From Polaribacter sp. BAL334 (lineage in GTDB: Bacteria > Bacteroidota > Bacteroidia > Flavobacteriales > Flavobacteriaceae), in assembly GCF_015767435.1 (NCBI RefSeq), contig NZ_JADWOV010000233.1, positions 1-64,000 of the forward strand: DNA of 64,000 nt. Reading direction: 5' to 3'. Shown piece by piece: positions 42,618 to 51,365 of this stretch; within the stretch, counting starts at the first letter, position 1, and each line of letters opens with the position of its first letter. The notes under the pieces are model-generated. The model worked only from the letters and a program-made list of their open reading frames with translations. It ran no database searches and was not told the DNA's origin. Made by a program: the position numbers and the translations under genes.

Positions 42618-43541
42618 TTAATTAATTGTTGTTAAACTGTCATTAGTAAAGGGTAAATCATTAAAATAACTCCATTCTGTCCAAGAGCCATCATAATTTT
42701 TCACATTTTTATATCCTAATAATTGAGTAAGAACAAAAGTGGTGTGTGCTGAGCGAACTCCACTATGGCAATACAAAATTATTGAATCATTCTTTGTTGC
42801 TTTCAACTTTTTAGCATAAAATTCTGCTAAAGTTTCTACGGATTTTAGTTCTTGATTTCCATGAAAATTGATGGCTTCAGCCCAATCAATATGAATACTA
42901 TTTGGAATTCTTCCTGCTTTTGAAGCTCCCTTTTTTTGTTGCTTTCCTGAGAATTCATCAAACGATCTTGTGTCTACTAAAATAATTTTTTTTGAAAAAG
43001 CAGTTACTACTTCTTCTTTTGAAATAGCATATTTCATACTCGGATTTTTAGAAAGCGTAAATTCGGTTATTGTTTTTTTGGGGACTTCTTGAGTTACTCT
43101 GCCATTTATTGCTTTCCAACCTTCAATGCCTCCTTGAAGCATTTTGATGTTTTTAAAATCATAATTTTGCAATATCCACCACAATCTTGCTGCTTCACAT
43201 AATCCATTATTATCATACACAACTAATGTATCTTCATTTGAAATTCCTAATGAACCAAAAAGAATTTCTAGTTGTTTTGCAGTGGGCATCATGCCATTAT
43301 ACGGATAAGAAGTGTCTTCAATAGCAGTTCTCCATAAATGGATAGCATCTACAATGTGCTCTTGATCGTAAAAGTATTTTTCCCTAAAATCAATGATTTT
43401 TATATTTTTTTGATGGATAATAGCGTTTAACTCACTAGCATTTATGAGATAATTTATATGAGTTGATTCATCGTTAATTGTTGCTTTTTTACATGCGAAT
43501 GAAACCAAAACAACTAAAAGAAGGCTATTCCTTAAGATCAT
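42618..43541 (-). CDS. Rhodanese-type sulfurtransferase, lipoprotein
   Basis: 307 residues from ATG 43541; a TTG three codons earlier is less likely. Lipobox SFAC (C17). Two rhodanese domains: the first (about 40-150: IIDFREKYFYDQEHIVDAIHLW) lacks an active cysteine, the second ends ILYCHSGVRSAHTT with the catalytic Cys in the six-residue loop, as in thiosulfate or 3-mercaptopyruvate sulfurtransferases. It is exported, unlike most cytoplasmic sulfurtransferases. Its start overlaps the end of the cytochrome gene by 17 bp, so translation is coupled with the sulfite dehydrogenase genes. Confidence 0.88.
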   Translation of the reverse strand: MILRNSLLLVVLVSFACKKATINDESTHINYLINASELNAIIHQKNIKIIDFREKYFYDQEHIVDAIHLWRTAIEDTSYPYNGMMPTAKQLEILFGSLGISNEDTLVVYDNNGLCEAARLWWILQNYDFKNIKMLQGGIEGWKAINGRVTQEVPKKTITEFTLSKNPSMKYAISKEEVVTAFSKKIILVDTRSFDEFSGKQQKKGASKAGRIPNSIHIDWAEAINFHGNQELKSVETLAEFYAKKLKATKNDSIILYCHSGVRSAHTTFVLTQLLGYKNVKNYDGSWTEWSYFNDLPFTNDSLTTIN

Positions 43542-43998
43542 ACCAATCAATATTTGTTAAGTTCATTCGTCTTCCTTTTTTAAGTGGAGGATAATTCGTA
43601 GTCAAATAATTTACGATAATCTCTTGATTTGCACCTAAATCCCAAAGGTTCTGAGTTTCTTGCATCCATTTAATAGTAGCGTTCCAGCGCTCAGCGTTCA
43701 TTCTGTTTTGTGTCACTAATTTTGCAGAATGACAGTTTGTACAATTGTTAACCACCGTCATTAAACCTTCAGCATCTATTAATCCTGTTCTTAGATGAAT
43801 TCCGTTTTCAATTTTATCTTCATCCTCAACAACCTCTGTATAAATAGGAGTTACTTCTTTTTTACCAAATACAGAAAAAGTGGGATCATATACCGTAAAA
43901 AGCAATAAAATAGAAGCCAAAAAGGAAAAAGCAGTAGCGATGTAGGCTGTTCTCTCTGCTTTTTTTATTTTTTTTTGAAATTCACTATTCGTACTCAT
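43525..43998 (-). CDS. Monohaem cytochrome c (probable sulfite dehydrogenase electron acceptor)
   Basis: 157 residues. One N-terminal membrane helix (about 18-38: AYIATAFSFLASILLLFTVYD), then a periplasmic part with a single haem-binding CTNCH at 86-90. A methionine in WMQETQNLWDLG or at M100 may be the second axial ligand. Its ATG overlaps the stop of the molybdenum enzyme gene (TAATG), so both products are made together. I infer that it takes electrons from sulfite oxidation to the respiratory chain, as SorB does for SorA. Confidence 0.85.
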   Translation of the reverse strand: MSTNSEFQKKIKKAERTAYIATAFSFLASILLLFTVYDPTFSVFGKKEVTPIYTEVVEDEDKIENGIHLRTGLIDAEGLMTVVNNCTNCHSAKLVTQNRMNAERWNATIKWMQETQNLWDLGANQEIIVNYLTTNYPPLKKGRRMNLTNIDWYDLKE

Positions 43999-45218
43999 TA
44001 TACAATTTTAACGGCAATTCTGTGACAGGCATTATTTAAATATCCTTTTGGGTTCCAACCAGGAGTCAACATGGGTTGCGAAACTCCTTTCGCATCTGTT
44101 GCTTTTGCCCAAACTTCGTAATAACCTGCTTTTGGAAAATTAATTGAAGCTGAAAAATGTTGCCAAGACAACCGATTTACAGGTTTTTCTATGGTGCAAG
44201 ATTTCCATGTTGCGCCAAAATCAATGGAGTATTCCATTTTGGTAACTTCTAATTCCCCAGCCCAAGCATGACCTCTAATTTTTAAAGAGCTATCTTTTTT
44301 AAGGGTTGCGCCTGTTTTTGGGTAGGTTACGATTGATTTAACAGGCATTGATTCAATAATGCACATGTCTTCGTCTTTCACTTTTTCACCTGGGGCAACT
44401 GGTTTACAAGGAACTTTGTATGAAGAACCTGTCATTTTTTCACCATCATGAACGATGTTTCGAACGCTGATTCTATTGATCCATTTTCCAGAAACGGATG
44501 CAGGCCAACCACCTACAACCAAACGTAATGGATATCCGTGAGCTAACGGAATCTCTTCTCCGTTCATTTTAAAAGCTAAAATAGTTTCGTCTTGAAGTGC
44601 TTTAAACATTGGGCAACCTCTAGAAATCGGTTCTTTTTTAGGATCGCCACTTAAATGCTGATCTATCGCATGAAATCCAATATATACCGCGTCTTTTTTA
44701 ATGCCAGCATCTTCTAAGACATCTCGCAAACGAACTCCTGTCCAAGAAGCACAATGCACAGCACCTACTGTCCATTGGTTTCCTTTTGCAGGAGGATCAA
44801 ATTCATTTCGCCCATTTCCACCGCATTCAATGGTTAATTGATAGGTGTGTTGTTGAAATTTTGATTTTAACTCAGCGAGTGTGTATGTTTTTTTGTTTTT
44901 TACAGATTCTCCATCAATGGTTAATGTCCATTTTTTTGGATTGATATTTTCAGGTACCAAACCATTATTTCTGATAAACATGGATGAATTAGGAGTTATT
45001 TTGTCATCTAATAAGTGAGCTTGGGCTTCAATATTCCAAGGCTTATCATTCAACACTACCATTTCTTTGTTTTTGTTGAATAGTTTAAAAGGGTCCGTTT
45101 CTTGAAGCGCTAATGGAGTATATCCATAAGGCATTTTTGAGCCAAACACTAGTTCAGTCCCTATAATTGCTGCAAATGAACCCAAAACAGCATTTTTTAC
45201 AAAAGTTCTTCTTTTCAA
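43998..45218 (-). CDS. Molybdopterin-dependent sulfite dehydrogenase (SorA/SoxC type)
   Basis: 406 residues. A twin-arginine-like leader (MKRRTFVKNAVLGSFAAIIG) shows export with folded cofactor. The oxidoreductase molybdopterin domain contains the Moco-binding cysteine in YQLTIECGGNGR (C132), the basic pocket SRGCPMFKALQ and HGYPLRLVVGGWPA; the C-terminal dimerisation domain (about 300-400) holds IRGHAWAGELEVTKMEYSID. It oxidises sulfite to sulfate in the periplasm and passes electrons to the adjacent cytochrome. It heads a four-gene minus-strand operon with cytochrome c, rhodanese and a sterol-desaturase-like protein. Confidence 0.9.
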   Translation of the reverse strand: MKRRTFVKNAVLGSFAAIIGTELVFGSKMPYGYTPLALQETDPFKLFNKNKEMVVLNDKPWNIEAQAHLLDDKITPNSSMFIRNNGLVPENINPKKWTLTIDGESVKNKKTYTLAELKSKFQQHTYQLTIECGGNGRNEFDPPAKGNQWTVGAVHCASWTGVRLRDVLEDAGIKKDAVYIGFHAIDQHLSGDPKKEPISRGCPMFKALQDETILAFKMNGEEIPLAHGYPLRLVVGGWPASVSGKWINRISVRNIVHDGEKMTGSSYKVPCKPVAPGEKVKDEDMCIIESMPVKSIVTYPKTGATLKKDSSLKIRGHAWAGELEVTKMEYSIDFGATWKSCTIEKPVNRLSWQHFSASINFPKAGYYEVWAKATDAKGVSQPMLTPGWNPKGYLNNACHRIAVKIV

Positions 45219-45348
45219 TGGATTAATGGTTTTTGTAAATACGTTGCCAATGTAATACGAATTATTATTGCTATATGTAACATTAGTTACATAAAGATAG
45301 AAGAAATACTTTTAATATTACCGAATTATAAAATTAACTAATTAATTT

Positions 45349-46038
45349 ATGAGAATAATGGAAAAAAATTTTGAAACTAGCTTCACTGGTTGGGCGTTTA
45401 TTTTAGCAGCTGTTCTGCTTTGGTTTGGTTGGGCTTTGTCTCCACATCATATTGGAGAATACATAGTTGCATCGGATTTCACAAAAATTGGTGAAAGTGT
45501 TTGGTATTGGATTTGGATGTATCGTATTCATATTTTTGGATGGGTTACTATGGGAATTTCAATGTTTGCTTTACTATCGTTAACATCAGGTAGACCTTAT
45601 CGAGTGGTGGTGTTTCCGGGAATAGGAATGGTCATTGTAGGAACTTTTACCTTAGCGATTGCCAATGCTTTTTATTACAACTTTGGTGCTTGGGGCGTTG
45701 GTAAAACAGCAGGATTAAATCCGGAGGAAGTCACTGTTTTTATGGATAGTATTTTATCAACCAATCAATATGTGACTTGTTTTTTACGTTTTGGTAGAAT
45801 TTTCTCAGGAGTTGGATTGGTACTATTAGGTTATGCATTTATAAAATGGAAACTACTAAGTGCTTGGTTAGGATGGTTTACAATGATATTAGGATTTTTG
45901 GCTATGGGAATCATTTTATCAATTCCTGATAATTTTGAAATTTATAAACCTGTTTTTCATATTAAAGTTTTATGGTTAATGACTATGGGAACTTTTTTAA
46001 TAACAAAAGGAATTCACTTGCCAACTACAAAATCATAA
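45349..46038 (+). CDS. Six-helix integral membrane protein, unknown function
   Basis: 229 residues from ATG 45349 (a second ATG at 45358 is possible). About six hydrophobic helices: WAFILAAVLLWFGWAL, MYRIHIFGWVTMGISMFALL, VVVFPGIGMVIVGTFTLAIA, IFSGVGLVLLGYAFI, WLGWFTMILGFLAMGIIL and IKVLWLMTMGTFLI. No catalytic motif is recognised. It is divergent from the sulfite dehydrogenase gene with 130 bp between, and ends before a bidirectional terminator. It could be a small sensor or quinone-linked protein, but nothing visible proves it. Confidence 0.65.
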   Translation: MRIMEKNFETSFTGWAFILAAVLLWFGWALSPHHIGEYIVASDFTKIGESVWYWIWMYRIHIFGWVTMGISMFALLSLTSGRPYRVVVFPGIGMVIVGTFTLAIANAFYYNFGAWGVGKTAGLNPEEVTVFMDSILSTNQYVTCFLRFGRIFSGVGLVLLGYAFIKWKLLSAWLGWFTMILGFLAMGIILSIPDNFEIYKPVFHIKVLWLMTMGTFLITKGIHLPTTKS

Positions 46039-46053
46039 GAAATTTCATCAATT

Positions 46054-46093
46054 AAAAAAGGCAACAAGAATCTAAATTTTTGTTGCCTTTTTT
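46054..46093. terminator. Bidirectional intrinsic terminator
   Basis: AAAAAAGGCAACAA pairs with TTGTTGCCTTTTTT around a 12-base loop (46054-46067 and 46080-46093). It separates the membrane protein gene (+) from icmF (-), whose 3' ends face each other. Confidence 0.8.
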
Positions 46094-46137
46094 TTGCTTT
46101 ACTATAAAGGATCTTGATACTAGTGTCTTAAATATGA

Positions 46138-49100
46138 TTACATATTTCGTCGATATTGACCACCCACTTCAAAAAGCGCTTCTGTAATTTGTCCTAAAGA
46201 ACAAATTTTGGTAGCTTCCATCAGTTTTTCAAACAAATTTTTATTTTGGATGGCAGCTTCTTGGAGTATATCAAGTTGCTTTTGACTTTCTGAATGATAA
46301 CTTTTTTGCAGATTTTCTTTTGTTTTGATCTGATATTGTTTTTCAGTTTCAGTAGCTCTGATGACTTCTGCAGGCAACACTGTTGGAGAACCTTTTGAAC
46401 TCAAAAAGGTATTTACGCCAATAATTGGAAACTCGCCATTGTGTTTCAACGTTTCGTAATACAAACTTTCTTCCTGAATTTTGGAACGCTGATACATGGT
46501 TTCCATCGCTCCTAAAACGCCTCCTCTTTCTGTAATTCTGTCAAATTCTTGCAACACAGCTTCTTCTACCAAATCTGTCAATTCTTCAATAATGAATGCT
46601 CCTTGAATGGGATTTTCATTTTTTGTCAAACCCAATTCTTTATTGATAATCAACTGAATAGCCATAGCTCTTCGTACAGATTCTTCTGTTGGAGTGGTAA
46701 TTGCTTCATCATACGCATTTGTGTGAAGCGAATTGCAATTGTCATAAATCGCATACAAAGCCTGCAAAGTTGTTCTGATATCATTAAAATCAATTTCTTG
46801 TGCGTGCAAAGAACGACCTGAAGTTTGAATGTGGTATTTCAACATTTGCGCTCTGGAATTGGCTCCGTACTTATTTTTGAGCGCTTTTGCCCAAATTTTT
46901 CGAGCAACTCTTCCAATGACTGCATATTCTGGATCAATTCCGTTTGAAAAGAAAAACGACAAATTCGGACCAAAATCATTGATATTCATTCCTCTGGACA
47001 AATAATATTCCACGTATGTAAATCCGTTTGCCAATGTCAATGCCAATTGTGTAATTGGATTGGCACCAGCTTCTGCAATATGATAGCCAGAAATGGATAC
47101 AGAATAAAAATTACGAACCTGATTTTCAATAAAATATTCTTGCACATCTCCCATCAAACGCAAGGCAAATTCTGTTGAAAAAATGCAGGTATTTTGTGCT
47201 TGATCTTCTTTTAAAATATCTGCTTGCACTGTTCCTCTAACTTGTGATAAGGTCTCATTTTTGATTTTTTGATACACTTCTGATGGCAATACCAAATCTC
47301 CAGTAACACCCAAAAGCAACAATCCCAAACCGTTATTTCCTTCAGGCAAATCTCCTTGATATTGTGGTCTTTCTAATTTTTTATCATCATACAAAGCTTT
47401 CAACTTTTCTTCAACAAGATGTTCTAATTGATTCTCTTTGATGTATTTTTCACAATTTTGATCAATGGCAGCATTCATAAAAAAGCCCAATAACATAGGT
47501 GCAGGGCCATTAATTGTCATAGAAACAGAGGTCATTGCATGACTCAAATCAAAACCAGAATACAGTTTTTTGGCATCATCCAAACAACAAATTGAAACAC
47601 CTGCATTTCCTATTTTCCCATAAATATCAGGTCTTTTTCCAGGGTCATTTCCATATAAAGTAACCGAATCAAAAGCGGTTGAGAGTCGTTTTGCATCCAA
47701 TCCCAAACTCACATAATGAAAACGTCTATTGGTTCTTTCTGGACCACCTTCGCCTGCAAACATTCTTGTTGGGTCTTCTCCAGTTCTTTTAAATGGGTAT
47801 AAACCAGCTGTGTATGGAAATTCTCCAGGTACATTTTCTTGTAAATTCCAGCGTAAAATATCTCCCCAAGCACCATATTTTGGCAAGGCAACTTTTGGAA
47901 TATCAGAATGAGACAATGATTTTGTATGAGTTTCAATATTGATTTCCTTGTCACGAACTTTAAACGTATAAACAGGATTTTTATACAATTGCATTTTTGC
48001 GGACCAGCCCACAATAATTTCCCAATTGAAAGGATTCAAATGCAGTTTTACTTTTTCGAATTGAGCAAGTAATAATTTGATAAACTCTTTGTCATCTCGA
48101 GCGCAGTCGAGAGACAGAATCTCATCAGCATTCAAACCAGTTTTGGTAATTTGAATTTCGATATTTGTAATAGAAAGAATCGTTTGATAAATGCCATATA
48201 ATTTTTGAGCCACCAAAACTTGCTCATCTACTTTATGGTCATAAGAACGATTATTTTCCGCAATTTCTGATAAATATCGAACTCTATTTGGCGGAATGAC
48301 ATAGATTTTTTCAGACATTTCTTTGGTGATTTTCATGTCCGATTTCAAATTAGTCCCAGTTTTTTCCACCAATTTATCCATCACAGCTTTGTACAAAGAA
48401 TTCATCCCAGGATCATTAAATTGCGAAGCAATAGTACCAAAAATAGGCAAATCGTCCATAGGAATATCCCATAAATTGTGATTGCGAACGAATTGTTTTT
48501 TCACATCACGTAACGCATCCAAAGCACCTCTTTTGTCAAATTTATTGATGGCAACCAAATCTGCAAAATCCAACATATCAATCTTTTCTAACTGTGTTGC
48601 AGCACCAAATTCGGGCGTCATCACATACAAAGAAGTGTCAGAATGTTCAATAATTTCGGTGTCAGATTGTCCAATTCCAGAGGTTTCTAAAATTATCAAA
48701 TCAAATTCAGCTGCTTTCAGTACTTGAATGGCTTCATTCACATATTTTGACAAAGCCAAATTAGATTGACGTGTTGCCAAAGAACGCATATAAACCCTTG
48801 AATTATTGATGGCATTCATGCGAATTCTATCGCCCAAAAGTGCACCACCTGTTTTTCTTTTTGAAGGGTCAACAGAGATAATTCCAATGCTTTTTTCTGG
48901 AAAATCAATTATAAATCTTCGAACTAATTCATCAACTAAAGAAGATTTTCCTGCACCTCCTGTACCAGTGATTCCAAGAACGGGAGAAGAAGCTCCTTTC
49001 AAACTCCCCAAAGAGGAGGAATTCCAATCTATTTGAAAAATTTTATCAAACGCTTCATGATTGTTTTCTGCCAAAGAAATTAATCTTGCAATGGTGTTTA

Positions 49101-49656
49101 CATTTTTGTTTTTTAAGTTTTCTAAAACTTTATCACTCCCTAATTCCAATAACCAATCACCATCTTCATTACAAACTTTTCCAGCATCAGTTCCTTTCCC
49201 TTTGGGAAGGGTTAGGGATGGGCTTTCGGCTTTCATTACCAAATCATTTATCATCCCTTGTAAACCTAATTCTCTACCATCATCAGGAGCATAAATTCTG
49301 GTAATTCCATATTCCATCAATTCTTTGATTTCTGAAGGAAGAATAACACCTCCACCACCACCAAAAATTTTGATGTGTCCAGCACCTTTTTCTTGCAATA
49401 AATCATACATATATTTGAAATATTCCATATGTCCTCCTTGATATGAAGTCATGGCAATCGCATTCGCATCCTCTTGAATAGCGCAATTCACCACTTCTTC
49501 CACACTTCTATCATGACCTAAATGAATGACTTCTACTCCAGTAGCTTGAATAATTCTGCGCATGATATTGATGGCTGCATCATGACCGTCAAATAAGGAA
49601 GCTGCAGTAACAATTCTGATTTTATGTTGAGGTTTGTAAGGTTGTATTTGTTCCAT
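46138..49656 (-). CDS. icmF: Fused isobutyryl-CoA mutase IcmF (B12 domain, G-protein chaperone, mutase)
   Basis: 1172 residues, longer than usual for IcmF (about 1090). Domains in order: cobalamin-binding domain (about 10-140) with DGHDAA at 23-28 (H25 ligates cobalt); MeaB-like GTPase (about 225-445) with P-loop GTGGAGKSS at 231-239; linker; then the mutase large domain from about 590, with GLYPFKR (F622 where methylmalonyl-CoA mutases have Tyr). It rearranges isobutyryl-CoA and n-butyryl-CoA and repairs its own cofactor. Three linker segments (144-155, 213-224, 513-525) are encoded by GC-richer repeat-like DNA and account for some of the extra length. Monocistronic, ending at a bidirectional terminator. 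Confidence 0.93.
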   Translation of the reverse strand: MEQIQPYKPQHKIRIVTAASLFDGHDAAINIMRRIIQATGVEVIHLGHDRSVEEVVNCAIQEDANAIAMTSYQGGHMEYFKYMYDLLQEKGAGHIKIFGGGGGVILPSEIKELMEYGITRIYAPDDGRELGLQGMINDLVMKAESPSLTLPKGKGTDAGKVCNEDGDWLLELGSDKVLENLKNKNVNTIARLISLAENNHEAFDKIFQIDWNSSSLGSLKGASSPVLGITGTGGAGKSSLVDELVRRFIIDFPEKSIGIISVDPSKRKTGGALLGDRIRMNAINNSRVYMRSLATRQSNLALSKYVNEAIQVLKAAEFDLIILETSGIGQSDTEIIEHSDTSLYVMTPEFGAATQLEKIDMLDFADLVAINKFDKRGALDALRDVKKQFVRNHNLWDIPMDDLPIFGTIASQFNDPGMNSLYKAVMDKLVEKTGTNLKSDMKITKEMSEKIYVIPPNRVRYLSEIAENNRSYDHKVDEQVLVAQKLYGIYQTILSITNIEIQITKTGLNADEILSLDCARDDKEFIKLLLAQFEKVKLHLNPFNWEIIVGWSAKMQLYKNPVYTFKVRDKEINIETHTKSLSHSDIPKVALPKYGAWGDILRWNLQENVPGEFPYTAGLYPFKRTGEDPTRMFAGEGGPERTNRRFHYVSLGLDAKRLSTAFDSVTLYGNDPGKRPDIYGKIGNAGVSICCLDDAKKLYSGFDLSHAMTSVSMTINGPAPMLLGFFMNAAIDQNCEKYIKENQLEHLVEEKLKALYDDKKLERPQYQGDLPEGNNGLGLLLLGVTGDLVLPSEVYQKIKNETLSQVRGTVQADILKEDQAQNTCIFSTEFALRLMGDVQEYFIENQVRNFYSVSISGYHIAEAGANPITQLALTLANGFTYVEYYLSRGMNINDFGPNLSFFFSNGIDPEYAVIGRVARKIWAKALKNKYGANSRAQMLKYHIQTSGRSLHAQEIDFNDIRTTLQALYAIYDNCNSLHTNAYDEAITTPTEESVRRAMAIQLIINKELGLTKNENPIQGAFIIEELTDLVEEAVLQEFDRITERGGVLGAMETMYQRSKIQEESLYYETLKHNGEFPIIGVNTFLSSKGSPTVLPAEVIRATETEKQYQIKTKENLQKSYHSESQKQLDILQEAAIQNKNLFEKLMEATKICSLGQITEALFEVGGQYRRNM
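48082..48120 (-). repeat. Short palindromic repeat element C translated within icmF
   Basis: In the gene direction CTCTCGACTGCGCTCGAGAT includes the inverted pair TCTCGA / TCGAGA around GACTGC-like bases and codes for residues 513-525 ([13 protein letters not shown]). The word resembles a dispersed palindromic repeat that I recall from Bacteroidetes intergenic regions. It lies in the linker before the mutase domain and stays in frame. Confidence 0.55.
48985..49020 (-). repeat. Short repeat-like element B translated within icmF
   Basis: Codes for residues 213-224 ([12 protein letters not shown]) just before the start of the G domain ([10 protein letters not shown]). CTCCTTT and AAAGAGGAG form imperfect inverted arms around CAAACTCCCC. 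The sequence is G/C-richer than its surroundings and has the look of dispersed flavobacterial repeats. Confidence 0.5.
49192..49227 (-). repeat. Short repeat-like element A translated within icmF
   Basis: Codes for residues 144-155 ([12 protein letters not shown]), directly after the cobalamin domain. The gene strand reads CCCATCCCTAACCCTTCCC then AAAGGGAAAGG, with arms CCTTCCC / GGGAAAGG and one bulged base. It is far more GC-rich than the rest of icmF. Confidence 0.55.
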
Positions 49657-49912
49657 TCGTAAAAAAAGCTTGATTTTAGGTGTGCAATTTACAGAATTTT
49701 CAAAAAAATATTACAATTATTATTGATTGCTAACTGTTAATTCTTTTGTAAAGCGATTCAGAGATATTTTTATTTTCAGATTGTTTCCGTACTTTTAGGA
49801 TGTATTTAATCAATCATTTTCATCTTTAAATGGCATGCTTATTGATGAATTTTAAAATACATAAATACTGTTTTATTTGTAACAAATGACTGTAAATTAA
49901 ACTTAATATATC

Positions 49913-50455
49913 ATGAAAAAAATAATATTATTACTAGCAGTTGTTCTTTTGGGCGCATGTAGCTCTATAAAAGTAACTACAGATTACGATACACAAGTTG
50001 ATTTTTCTAAATACAAAACTTTTGCATTCTTCAAACCAAGCATTGACAAAGTTGATATTTCTGATTTGGATAAAAAGCGAATTTTAAGAGCTTTAGAAAC
50101 AGCCTTGTTAGCACAAGGATTTACAAAATCAGAAAATCCTGACATGTTGGTTAGTTTCTTTACAAAATCAAGAGAAAGAGTTGATGTAAATCAAAACAAT
50201 GTTGGTTTTGGCTGGGGCTGGGGTTGGGGCTGGAATCCTTGGATGATGAATGGAGGTATGAACAATGTGAATATTTCTCAATTTACTGAAGGAACTTTAT
50301 TTGTTGATTTTATCGATAAAGAAAAGAAAGAATTGATTTGGCAAGGAATTGGAACTGGAGCTTTACGAAATGAAAACAGAGATAAAAAAGAAATAAGAAT
50401 CAATGAATTTGTAAAAGAAATTGTTTCAAGATTTCCTCCAGAGAAAAAGCAGTAA
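49913..50455 (+). CDS. DUF4136 family lipoprotein
   Basis: 180 residues with lipobox LLGAC (C16). The DUF4136 pattern is clear: IKVTTDYDTQVDFSKYKTFAFF at the N-terminus, RILRALETALLAQGFTKSENPDMLVSF in the middle and GTLFVDFIDKEKKELIWQGIGTGAL near the end. A tract GFGWGWGWGWNPWMMNGGMNN (about 102-122) is a Gly-Trp repeat followed by Met/Asn. It is predicted to lie in the outer membrane or periplasm; its function is not known. It is followed by a short terminator and then by the DUF4197 gene. Confidence 0.88.
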   Translation: MKKIILLLAVVLLGACSSIKVTTDYDTQVDFSKYKTFAFFKPSIDKVDISDLDKKRILRALETALLAQGFTKSENPDMLVSFFTKSRERVDVNQNNVGFGWGWGWGWNPWMMNGGMNNVNISQFTEGTLFVDFIDKEKKELIWQGIGTGALRNENRDKKEIRINEFVKEIVSRFPPEKKQ

Positions 50456-50460
50456 TATTT

Positions 50461-50486
50461 AAAATGCTCATTTGAGCGTTTTTTTA
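50461..50486 (+). terminator. Intrinsic terminator after the DUF4136 gene
   Basis: AAAATGCTC, an ATTT loop, then GAGCGTTTTTTT: a stem of nine pairs with one G-U, followed by a T-run. Confidence 0.6.
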
Positions 50487-50557
50487 TGGTTTCATAGTAT
50501 TTTTGACTGAAATACCAATTTAATAAAATAGTTCCATAGAAACATAAAACTCAAAAA

Positions 50558-51268
50558 GTGAAAAAAATACTTCTAATTTTAATTTTAGCTACAGGAAATG
50601 TAGGGCATGCTCAATTTCAAAAATTGTTTGATAAGATAAAAGGAAATACGGGATTGTCTCAGGAACAAATAGGTAATGGACTCAAGCAAGCATTGGACAA
50701 TGGCATCAAAAATCAAGTAACAAAACTAACGGCTCAAGACGGATTTTATAAAAATGAATTGGTGAAAATTTTAATTCCTGATGAATTAAAAGCTGTAGAC
50801 AAAGGATTGCGAAGAATTGGCATGGGGAATTTGGTTGATGAAGGCATCAAAGTTTTAAACAGAGCAGCTGAGGATGCTGTCAAAACTGCCACACCAATTT
50901 TTGTGAATGCGGTTAAAGAAATTACATTCAATGATGCTAAAAATATTTTATTGGGAGAAAAAAATGCAGCAACAATGTATTTAGAAACTAAAACTCAGCA
51001 AGATTTATATCAAAGTTTTATGCCTGTTGTAGAGCAATCTTTTTCTAAAGTAGAGGCAGATAAAATATGGAATCAGTTAATTTCAAAATACAATACCATT
51101 CCTTTTGTGAAAAAAGTGAATCCAAATTTGACAGATTATGTTACCAATCAAGCTTTGAAAGGCGTTTTTACGATGATTGCTGTTGAAGAAGATGGAATCC
51201 GTGAAAAAGTAGGTTTGAGAGATACAGCATTATTAAAACAAGTTTTTGCACTACAAGATAAAAAGTAA
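50558..51268 (+). CDS. DUF4197 family exported protein (GTG start)
   Basis: 236 residues beginning at GTG 50558 (GTG AAA AAA ATA), with a signal peptide ending VGHAQ. The DUF4197 fold is helical and is recognised by GLSQEQIGNGLKQALDNGI, NELVKILIPDELKAVDKGLRRIG, FNDAKNILLGEKNAATMYLE and the end VEEDGIREKVGLRDTALLKQVF. It should be periplasmic; the function is not known. It follows the DUF4136 gene by 102 bp, with a terminator between. Confidence 0.88.
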   Translation: MKKILLILILATGNVGHAQFQKLFDKIKGNTGLSQEQIGNGLKQALDNGIKNQVTKLTAQDGFYKNELVKILIPDELKAVDKGLRRIGMGNLVDEGIKVLNRAAEDAVKTATPIFVNAVKEITFNDAKNILLGEKNAATMYLETKTQQDLYQSFMPVVEQSFSKVEADKIWNQLISKYNTIPFVKKVNPNLTDYVTNQALKGVFTMIAVEEDGIREKVGLRDTALLKQVFALQDKK

Positions 51269-51310
51269 GTTGTCATTTTAATAACTGTTTTTTATAAAAT
51301 ATTTTAAATA

Positions 51311-51345
51311 AAAAAAACTCCGAAACTAAGTTTCGGAGTTTTTTT
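51311..51345. terminator. Strong bidirectional terminator (16-bp perfect stem)
   Basis: The core ACTCCGAAAC / GTTTCGGAGT with a TAA loop is extended by A and T runs to a 16-bp perfect stem. It lies between DUF4197 (+) and the glutamine synthetase gene (-). Confidence 0.9.
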
Positions 51346-51365
51346 ATCTTAATGACATCAATGAA

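Noticed and set aside
43998..45218. Sulfite dehydrogenase as part of sulfatase-driven sulfur use
   Set aside because: Sulfatases release sulfate, not sulfite, and the two gene groups are more than 20 kb apart; a direct link is not supported.
46138..49656. Calling the 1172-residue protein methylmalonyl-CoA mutase
   Set aside because: The fused B12-domain/G-domain/mutase order and Phe in GLYPFKR are those of IcmF; methylmalonyl-CoA mutase has another domain order and Tyr at this position.
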